Notes under the pieces: generated by a model
What the model was told of the DNA's origin: nothing
Databases searched by the model: none
The model's input: the letters and a program-made list of their open reading frames with translations, nothing else
Source: Deltaproteobacteria bacterium
Lineage (GTDB): Bacteria > Desulfobacterota > Desulfobacteria > Desulfobacterales > ETH-SRB1
DNA length: 11,566 bases
Assembly: GCA_030627475.1 (NCBI GenBank)
Contig: DAOURZ010000016.1
Span: 1-11,566 of the forward strand
Direction: 5' to 3'
Shown: positions 5,917 to 11,566 of the stretch, piece after piece
How the letters are laid out: each line of letters starts with the position of its first letter
Position numbering within the stretch: the stretch's first letter is position 1
Translations under genes and position numbers: made by a program

Positions 5917-7689
5917 TCACGCCATATAAATAAAACCGAAGAAAAAAAGAAATATAAGCGCTGCACAGGCACTGAGACCGAGCGGAATCCTGTAAAAATT
6001 CTCATTATACGGTCTATCTATGAGTTCTTTATATGTCACCTTTTTTCCTTGAATCGAATTCCGGAACATTTCCAGAAAAACGTAGGGGTGTTTGCTGATT
6101 TTCCCTACAGACATAACTTCCTTTGAAAGTAAGCTCTGGCCTATTGATCTGATTGCATTTAACGGACGATTGCAAAACCAGAAAGTCGCTTTTCCCAATG
6201 TTCTGTAAAACCAGTCCGTATCAATACTGATCTTGGCTTCACCGCCCAGCTTGTTAATATAAAGCCAGAATGCGGCCAGAGTGAGTACCAGCATCTGCAT
6301 CATCGCTACTACATTACTTGCAGTATATGGATGATAATCAACCGGATAGGGTAAAATATCATAAAGTATTTTTGGGTAAACACCTGTAAGTGTACATAAG
6401 CCAGCGGCAATCCCCATTGCCAGCAACATATTCAACGGGGGCTCCTTTGCGTCCTCTATTTCATCCTCATCACCCTTCTTTAGACCAAACCAAACTCCCC
6501 ATGGAAGCTTCAATCCGGTGTGCAAAAATGTACCAATAGAGGCAAGATGAAGCATTAATTCAATAGAAGGCCTGTTTAAAACTCCAGCAGCAGCAACAAT
6601 CATTGTCTTGCTTACAAATCCGTTAAAGAGTGGAACCGCGGAAATGGAAAAAGCACCAACCATATACAAGGCTAGCGTAATCGGCATTTTCTTGTACAAA
6701 GACCTCCCCTGCAAATCCGTCATCTTGCTTCTGCCGGTCACATATACAACCGCTCCCATACCCATAAACAGAACGGATTTGTAAAGAATATGACAAAAAG
6801 CATGAGCGCTGGCTCCATTGATCGCCATTTCACTCCCAAGCCCGACAGCACAGATCATATACCCCACCTGGCTTATTATATGATATGCGAGAAGCCTGCG
6901 GATATCATTTTCAAGCACAGCATAGACCACTCCGTAAAGCGCCATGATCGCTCCCAGCCATACCAGAAGTTCAGTGCCGGGGAAACCCCTCAGCAGGACG
7001 TAAACTGCACTTTTTGTGGTAAACGCTGTCATAAAGACAGCGCCGGTAATGGTTCCTTCAGGGTATGCATCTGCCAGCCATGCGTGAAGCGGGGGCACTG
7101 CTGCGTTAAGCAAAAATCCGAATAGTATAAACTTGGCAGCAAGAGTTCCAAAGTCAAACAACTCGAATGTGATTGATCCGGTTGTTACCACATGAATGAT
7201 AATCCCGCCCAATAAAACACATCCTCCGAAAAGATGTACCAAAATATACCGAAATCCCGCTTCGAGAGACTTTTTTGTTCTTCGATAAAAAACCAGAAAA
7301 ACCGAAGAAATAGCCATAACCTCCCAGAATACAAAGAGTGTGAACATATCTCCGGCAAAAACCACGCCGAGAGTACTCCCTACGTAGATTAATGCGGCCA
7401 CATGTTGTCCGTATTCCTTTATATGGAGAGCATAGACCATCCCGATAAAAGACATGATCACAAAGACATATGCAAAAACCATACTGAGTTTGTCCACCCG
7501 GCCCAGGATAAGTTCGTAATCCAGAAACTGGTATGTCCAGTAAGTGCCATGGGGCATGTTTAGAAGATTCAGAAAAGCTATGGTGGGAATCAACAGCACA
7601 AGCACCTGTTTTAATATTCGCACCCTGATCAGGGGGATCAAAAACGCGCCTGCTATATAAATAAATACTGGGGGTACGATATTAATCAT
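5917..7689 (-). CDS. Mrp/Mbh-type antiporter subunit D paralogue, long form (590 aa)
   Basis: Polytopic membrane protein of the NuoL/M/N-MrpD family (proton-conducting Proton_antipo_M type), with about 14 predicted membrane helices. The antiporter core has TM5 Glu123 in FVFWEVMAISS, His202 in PPLHAWLADAYPE, and Lys226 in TTKSAVY. At the TM7 position where its two paralogues here have Lys (VIKGGLFPLH, GVKAGIMPMH) this protein has Asn195 (LLNAAVPPLH). Lys/Asp/Glu-rich loop residues near 403-417 precede the last core helices. A C-terminal extension of about 110 residues contains amphipathic stretches and a final helix near 571-588. The start ATG lies inside the end of the preceding 70-residue gene (8-base overlap), so translation is probably coupled. 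It is the last gene of the operon. The family either moves H+ or Na+ itself or contributes to the membrane arm. Confidence 0.93.
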   Translation of the reverse strand: MINIVPPVFIYIAGAFLIPLIRVRILKQVLVLLIPTIAFLNLLNMPHGTYWTYQFLDYELILGRVDKLSMVFAYVFVIMSFIGMVYALHIKEYGQHVAALIYVGSTLGVVFAGDMFTLFVFWEVMAISSVFLVFYRRTKKSLEAGFRYILVHLFGGCVLLGGIIIHVVTTGSITFELFDFGTLAAKFILFGFLLNAAVPPLHAWLADAYPEGTITGAVFMTAFTTKSAVYVLLRGFPGTELLVWLGAIMALYGVVYAVLENDIRRLLAYHIISQVGYMICAVGLGSEMAINGASAHAFCHILYKSVLFMGMGAVVYVTGRSKMTDLQGRSLYKKMPITLALYMVGAFSISAVPLFNGFVSKTMIVAAAGVLNRPSIELMLHLASIGTFLHTGLKLPWGVWFGLKKGDEDEIEDAKEPPLNMLLAMGIAAGLCTLTGVYPKILYDILPYPVDYHPYTASNVVAMMQMLVLTLAAFWLYINKLGGEAKISIDTDWFYRTLGKATFWFCNRPLNAIRSIGQSLLSKEVMSVGKISKHPYVFLEMFRNSIQGKKVTYKELIDRPYNENFYRIPLGLSACAALIFLFFFGFIYMA

Positions 7690-7894
7690 AATAATCCTCT
7701 TTCTTCATGAGCCATGCATGGCCTATCCATTTGGATACAAGTATAATTACAGCACATCCGATAAACCCGAAGACAGCATCAAAGACAGGAATCTTTTGCC
7801 ACCAAAAATGAGGGTGTTTATTCGGAAACAAAAACCCGAGGATACACGTTGCCACTATACTTATATAAAGAATAATCTTTAATTTTTTTTCCAT
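7682..7894 (-). CDS. Small two-helix membrane protein of the antiporter operon (70 aa)
   Basis: Residues about 6-23 (IILYISIVATCILGFLF) and 38-58 (VFDAVFGFIGCAVIILVSKW) are hydrophobic and would form two membrane helices. Between them lies an aromatic and basic loop with NKHPHFWWQKIP, and the tail is charged and tyrosine-rich (KKEDYYD). The ATG is 1 base after the stop of the upstream antiporter subunit, and the stop overlaps the start of the downstream one, so it is certainly co-translated. I infer an accessory subunit or assembly factor of the Mrp-like complex. Its size and topology recall MnhF or MnhG, but I see no clear motif of either family, so no symbol is given. Confidence 0.85.
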   Translation of the reverse strand: MEKKLKIILYISIVATCILGFLFPNKHPHFWWQKIPVFDAVFGFIGCAVIILVSKWIGHAWLMKKEDYYD

Positions 7895-7895
7895 C

Positions 7896-9389
7896 CTATC
7901 CTACTCCCATTATATTTTGTACGGCCATCGTTGTTAAGCTGAAGAAGTGAACAAATGCATCAGGCGCTATCCCGAATACAAGCGATAACAGTGCTGTAAT
8001 ACTAAGAGGAATTACCATAAGCATAGGCGCTTCATCAAAATGCGGAGCAACATCATCCAGCGGTTTTTTGAAAAAAGAGTTGTAAATAATAGGAAATAAA
8101 AAGGCCACGTCAAGCATGGCGCTTGTAAAAAATACAAACAAGAAAATGATCTGGTTTGCTTCAAGAGCGCCAAGACATAAAAACCATTTACTGATAAACC
8201 CGTTCATAGGTGGAATACCTGAAAGACCGATGGCTGCTATGGCAAAAGCACCCATGGTCATTGGCATCTGTCTTCCTATTCCATCTAATTGACTGACGTA
8301 ATCCTTGTGTACTTTTGCATGCAGAGCTCCGGCACAAAAAAACAGCGTAATTTTCATAAAAGCATGATTTGCCATGTGAATCATTGCCCCGGTCATTGAA
8401 GATTTGGTCAGAAGAATGGCCCCAAGAACGATCATGGCAAGGTTGTTAATAGTGGAAAAAGCAAGCCTTCTTTTCAGATGATCCTGGCCCAATGCAAGTA
8501 AGCCGGCAACAATCACTGTAAAGGAAACAATATATGCCATGATTAGCCATATCCCGAGATCATGGAGAAGATTCGGACCGAATATATAAAGGATGACCCT
8601 TAAGCAACCAAACACACCGGCTTTAACAACTGCCACTGCATGCAGAAGCGCGCTTACAGGTGTAGGAGCAACCATAGCGGTAGGAAGCCATTCATGCATC
8701 GGCATGATACCTGCTTTAACACCAAAGCCAAAGATGAGCATCGCAAACAGCATTATCAGGACAGCGCTTGATCCGCTGCCGGCAATAAATCCTCCGGCTT
8801 TAAAATCAAGAGTACCGGTCATATAAAAAATCATTCCTGTGGCAAAAAGGAGAACACAACCCGCCGTTAGGGTATAGGCCAGATACTTTCTCCCACCCAT
8901 GATCGCCTCCGGAGACTCAGTATGAATTACCAGAGGATAGGTAGCAAGGGTAAGCATTTCATAGAATACGAGAAAGGTAAGAAGATTAGCAGAAAATGCA
9001 ATTCCAATTGTCGATGCAAGACACATGGCAAACGCAAAAAAGTATCTTGTCTGAGCATGTTCGTTTAATTTTCTGACGTAACCTATGGAATAAAAAGAGG
9101 TTGCGATCCAGAGAGACGATGCAATCAATCCGAACAGCATCCCGAATGCATCTATCCTGAACTGCAAAAGGAGCCCCGGATAAAAAGTGATGAGGGTATA
9201 TTCGATCACTTTTCCCTGCAAGATCAAAGGAACCATGGAAACAACTATAAAAAACTTTACAAATGCTGCTATGATGGTCCACGACTCCCTGATATTCCTG
9301 TTCTTCTCTCCGGTAGCAAGAATCAAAAAAGCAGCAATCATTGACACCAGGACAGCCCAAAGGGGTCTTGATGAATATACAACGTCCAT
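7896..9389 (-). CDS. Second NuoL/M/N-family antiporter subunit (497 aa)
   Basis: Multi-helix membrane protein with the complete set of ion-path residues of the complex I/Mrp antiporter family: Glu144 in TM5 (FYEMLTLATYP), Lys225 in TM7 (FGVKAGIMP), His232 (MHEWLPTAMVAPTPVSALLHAV), His250 and Lys256 in TM8 (VVKAGVFG). The PTPVSALLHAVAVVKAG stretch is closer to NuoL/NuoM and Mbh/formate-hydrogenlyase type subunits than to classical MrpD. It begins at ATG 9389 after a GGGAG 7 bases upstream, 18 bases after the previous gene. Its stop is 1 base before the 70-residue gene. It likely moves H+ or Na+ across the cytoplasmic membrane as one of three parallel channels in the complex. Confidence 0.93.
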   Translation of the reverse strand: MDVVYSSRPLWAVLVSMIAAFLILATGEKNRNIRESWTIIAAFVKFFIVVSMVPLILQGKVIEYTLITFYPGLLLQFRIDAFGMLFGLIASSLWIATSFYSIGYVRKLNEHAQTRYFFAFAMCLASTIGIAFSANLLTFLVFYEMLTLATYPLVIHTESPEAIMGGRKYLAYTLTAGCVLLFATGMIFYMTGTLDFKAGGFIAGSGSSAVLIMLFAMLIFGFGVKAGIMPMHEWLPTAMVAPTPVSALLHAVAVVKAGVFGCLRVILYIFGPNLLHDLGIWLIMAYIVSFTVIVAGLLALGQDHLKRRLAFSTINNLAMIVLGAILLTKSSMTGAMIHMANHAFMKITLFFCAGALHAKVHKDYVSQLDGIGRQMPMTMGAFAIAAIGLSGIPPMNGFISKWFLCLGALEANQIIFLFVFFTSAMLDVAFLFPIIYNSFFKKPLDDVAPHFDEAPMLMVIPLSITALLSLVFGIAPDAFVHFFSLTTMAVQNIMGVG

Positions 9390-9407
9390 TTACATTCTCC
9401 CAAACAA

Positions 9408-10907
9408 TTAAAAGCTCGCAGGAACTGCAAACTGAATTATAGACGAAATAATATTTCCGCTGAATATGCCGAGTACAATAACCAATATTGCCATAATAAT
9501 AATAGGAATAAGCATCGTAAGAGGAGCTTCGTCCCTTTGTACTATATGTATTCCTCCTGCATCATGAGCATTAGCAGGCTCCATCGGTTTAAGATAAGCG
9601 CATTCGATAACCCTGAAAAACAGAACTGCATTTATCAAACTGCTGCATAACAACGCTGCCGCATGCACCCACTGACCGGCTTCGATAGTACCAAGAATGA
9701 GATACCACTTGCTAAAAAAACCACATGCCGGTGGTATGCCAACCATAGAAAGAGCGGTTATTGTAAACGCGGCCATAGTAAACGGCATTTTCTTATTCAG
9801 GTGACGAAACTCGGATATATCCCGCGTCCCCGTCTTATAAAATATCGCACCCACAACCAAAAACAGACATGCCATCATAACAGCGTCGTTCATGATGTGA
9901 AGAATAGCTCCGGTAAGTCCCATCCGATTCGCCACACTCACACCAATTACGATATATCCGACTTCCGCTACTACAATATAAACAAGCATCCTCTTGATAT
10001 CTGTCTGGGCAAGCGCTTTAATCCCGCCAAAAATAATGGCAAATACGGCCAGCCATCCCAATATGCTCATAACCGGCATCATATCTACAGAAAACTGCGG
10101 CTGAAATACAGTAAACATCAACCGAATCATCACATATGCGGCCACCTTGGTCATTAAAGGAGCAATCAACGCACTTACCGCCGAAGGCGCAGTGCAGTAG
10201 CTATCCGGCAACCATGTATGCAATGGAAAAAGGCCTCCCTTTATAACCAGGCCAACAGTAAAAAATGCAAAGCCAACAAGGATAACCTTGGAGTGATAGA
10301 GCGCCGGCAGGATACTAGCCAGATCCGCCATATTAAGAGAACCTGTTGCTATATAAAGGTATCCAACACCGAGCAGGTAAAAACAGGCTCCTATAGTACC
10401 TATAATAATATAATTAAAGGCGGCCATTGGTGCCCCTTCCTCACCGATTGCTATGAGAGCATAACAGGAAAGTGAAGATATCTCCAAAAACACAAAAAGA
10501 TTGAATGCATCACCTGTAATCACCATTCCGAGAAGTCCGGTAACAAGGAGAAGAAAAAGCGTATAAAAAGATGCTATCTTTTCCTTCTTAAGTTCTTTTT
10601 CAACGCTCTTTTTTGAATAGATAGCAACCATCAGGCTGATAAACGCCACTATTACAAGCACAAATGCATTAAGATGATCTATCGCGTATTCTATTCCCCA
10701 TGGAGGAGCCCACCCACCGAGACGATAGGAAAATTTCCCAGTAGTCATTACAGTATTCAGCACACCCAAAGAACAAATAAGGGGTACAACAAGGACGGCA
10801 ACAACCCATGGATAGCAAAGTTTCTTTTGCCACCATCCAATCACTGGAACCAGTAAAGAAGCAAGTAAAGGCACTACGATAATTAGCGCAGCAAGTTGTT
10901 CTGCCAT
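9408..10907 (-). CDS. mnhD: Na+/H+ antiporter subunit D, MnhD/MrpD type (499 aa)
   Basis: This is the most classical MrpD of the three. It has GGWAPPWGIEYAIDHLNAF near residues 64-82, Glu142 in TM5 (FVFLEISSLSCYAL), Lys223 in TM7 (VIKGGLFPLHTWLPDSY, His230) and Lys254 in TM8 (LMTKVAAYVMIR). The length is normal for MrpD. In Mrp antiporters subunit D, with A, provides the ion-exchange route in the inner membrane. It follows the MnhC-like gene with a 2-base gap, the usual C-D order of Mrp operons. Whether the complex exchanges Na+ for H+ alone or is coupled to a redox module cannot be told here, because upstream genes are out of view. Confidence 0.95.
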   Translation of the reverse strand: MAEQLAALIIVVPLLASLLVPVIGWWQKKLCYPWVVAVLVVPLICSLGVLNTVMTTGKFSYRLGGWAPPWGIEYAIDHLNAFVLVIVAFISLMVAIYSKKSVEKELKKEKIASFYTLFLLLVTGLLGMVITGDAFNLFVFLEISSLSCYALIAIGEEGAPMAAFNYIIIGTIGACFYLLGVGYLYIATGSLNMADLASILPALYHSKVILVGFAFFTVGLVIKGGLFPLHTWLPDSYCTAPSAVSALIAPLMTKVAAYVMIRLMFTVFQPQFSVDMMPVMSILGWLAVFAIIFGGIKALAQTDIKRMLVYIVVAEVGYIVIGVSVANRMGLTGAILHIMNDAVMMACLFLVVGAIFYKTGTRDISEFRHLNKKMPFTMAAFTITALSMVGIPPACGFFSKWYLILGTIEAGQWVHAAALLCSSLINAVLFFRVIECAYLKPMEPANAHDAGGIHIVQRDEAPLTMLIPIIIMAILVIVLGIFSGNIISSIIQFAVPASF

Positions 10908-10909
10908 TT

Positions 10910-11302
10910 TTAGACTCCCGTATCCTTTCTAATCTTCAGAATCTCGTCTTCTTCCAAAGTGTTATATCTCCTGTAAACCAAAATGAGCGTCGCAAGCGCA
11001 ACTCCTGTTGTAGCAATAGATACAACGATCGCCGTAAGCATCAGCACATGTGGCAACGGATTTAAATATTTGGCAACTTCGATAAGCTCACCATGGCCAT
11101 GAGAATGCCCTGAAAGTATCGGAACCGTTGCACCTGTTTTCACACCAATAGAAACGTAAAAAAGGATCATGGCAGACTGGAATATATTCATCCCTATCAG
11201 CTTCTTGATAAGATTTTTCTTTCCTATCATCGCATAAAGCCCGATCATCATCAGAACTATATATATCCAGAAATTATATTTGCTGATTACGTAGTCAAGC
11301 AT
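10910..11302 (-). CDS. mnhC: Mrp subunit C / NuoK-like membrane protein (130 aa)
   Basis: Three membrane helices (about 11-26, 36-55, 86-111) in the NuoK/MrpC arrangement, with the diagnostic NPLPHVLMLTAIVVSIATTGVALA segment (81 onward). In most MrpC proteins the motif reads PLPQALVLTAIVI; here His85 replaces Gln. The loop after helix 2 carries a His-rich HSHGHGE run (residues 66-72), which is unusual. The C-terminal tail is charged (EEDEILKIRKD). NuoK's helix-2 Glu is not obvious here (GMNIFQSAMIL). It is the standard neighbour of subunit D, 2 bases before it and 1 base after the MbhE-like gene. The role is a structural and ion-path subunit of the Mrp-type complex. Confidence 0.93.
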   Translation of the reverse strand: MLDYVISKYNFWIYIVLMMIGLYAMIGKKNLIKKLIGMNIFQSAMILFYVSIGVKTGATVPILSGHSHGHGELIEVAKYLNPLPHVLMLTAIVVSIATTGVALATLILVYRRYNTLEEDEILKIRKDTGV

Positions 11303-11303
11303 A

Positions 11304-11566
11304 TCACTCTCCTTCTCCCTTGCGCTTCTTTCTCAACATCAGCGTACAGGCAATCCCGGCAGTAAAAATCACCGCTGTCTCACCCAGCGTGTCATAACTT
11401 CTGTAATCCGCAAGCACTGCACTAACCATATTTGGAGTTGCCATCTTTTCTATTGCCTCCTGGATATACTTTGGAGAAACATGCGAACTGGCAGGAGAAT
11501 TGGGATCACCCCACCTTGGCATGTCTTCAACACCATATATGAGCAATGCTCCTGTCATAAAGACTG
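11304..11566 (-). CDS. MbhE/MrpA-C-terminus-like membrane subunit, N-terminus cut by window edge
   Basis: The visible 87 residues read into the window edge without a stop, so the ATG at 11558 need not be the start. A short hydrophobic piece (ALLIYGVED) is followed by DPNSPASSHVSPKYIQEAIEKM, then NMVSAVLADYRSYDTLGETAVIFTAGIACTLML and a basic tail. The pattern P/GDPNSPA...HVSPxYIE, VTAVLADYRxYDTLGE is that of the MbhE domain of membrane-bound hydrogenases and of the end of MrpA in Mrp antiporters. Its presence says this cluster is of the Mbh/Mrp type rather than plain complex I. A 1-base gap separates it from mnhC. It could be a free-standing small subunit of about 95-110 residues or the end of a larger fused protein. 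Confidence 0.85.
   Translation of the reverse strand, partial: VFMTGALLIYGVEDMPRWGDPNSPASSHVSPKYIQEAIEKMATPNMVSAVLADYRSYDTLGETAVIFTAGIACTLMLRKKRKGEGE

Noticed and set aside
6790..7125. 111-residue plus-strand frame with several cysteines
   Set aside because: Lies wholly antisense to the 590-residue antiporter gene; the cysteines come from the reverse complement of Ala/Gly/Thr codons.
9663..10157. 164-residue plus-strand open frame
   Set aside because: Antisense to the well-supported mnhD; composition (His/Asn/Lys-rich) is that of a shadow frame.

Overview
The window looks like chromosomal DNA of an anaerobic, AT-rich bacterium, most likely a sulfate-reducing or syntrophic Desulfobacterota. 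I infer this from three things together: an HdrA/HdrB heterodisulfide-reductase-type module with a double-length HdrA, a gene of the futalosine menaquinone pathway (MqnD), and an Mrp/Mbh-type ion-pumping antiporter operon. No phage, insertion sequence, CRISPR array, rRNA or tRNA gene was seen.

Left arm, plus strand (1-5034). The 3' end of an hdrB-like gene is followed 8 bases later by a 1013-residue HdrA-type flavin/iron-sulfur protein. This protein joins two HdrA-like flavin modules and carries at least four ferredoxin-type Cys clusters. Then come a 224-residue protein of unknown function, with a four-Cys knuckle and a recombinase-like C-terminal segment, and mqnD. Gaps are 8, 19 and 13 bases, so the four genes look like one transcription unit that starts upstream of the window.

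Middle (5035-5916). A 238-base AT-rich spacer with promoter-like boxes leads to a small, divergent cold-shock-domain gene on the plus strand. Next is a 440-base spacer between convergent units. It holds a GC-richer patch, an imperfect inverted repeat, the decayed remains of a small Cys-rich protein on the minus strand, and a perfect 20-bp inverted repeat with a 6-base loop just beyond the end of the minus-strand operon.

Right arm, minus strand (11566 down to 5917). This is a tightly packed operon read right to left: an MbhE-like piece (cut by the window edge), an MnhC/NuoK-like subunit, an MnhD-like antiporter subunit, a second NuoL/M/N-family subunit, a 70-residue two-helix membrane protein, and a third, longer MnhD-like subunit. 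Spacings run from an 8-base overlap to 18 bases. The three large subunits share the Glu and Lys/His pattern of ion-translocating antiporter modules, but the third has Asn where the central TM7 Lys is expected.

Taken together (inference), the window pairs cytoplasmic flavin-based electron handling (Hdr), quinone synthesis (MqnD) and an ion-translocating membrane module (Mrp-like), all typical of energy conservation in anaerobes. The sequence does not show that the two arms are physically or functionally linked.
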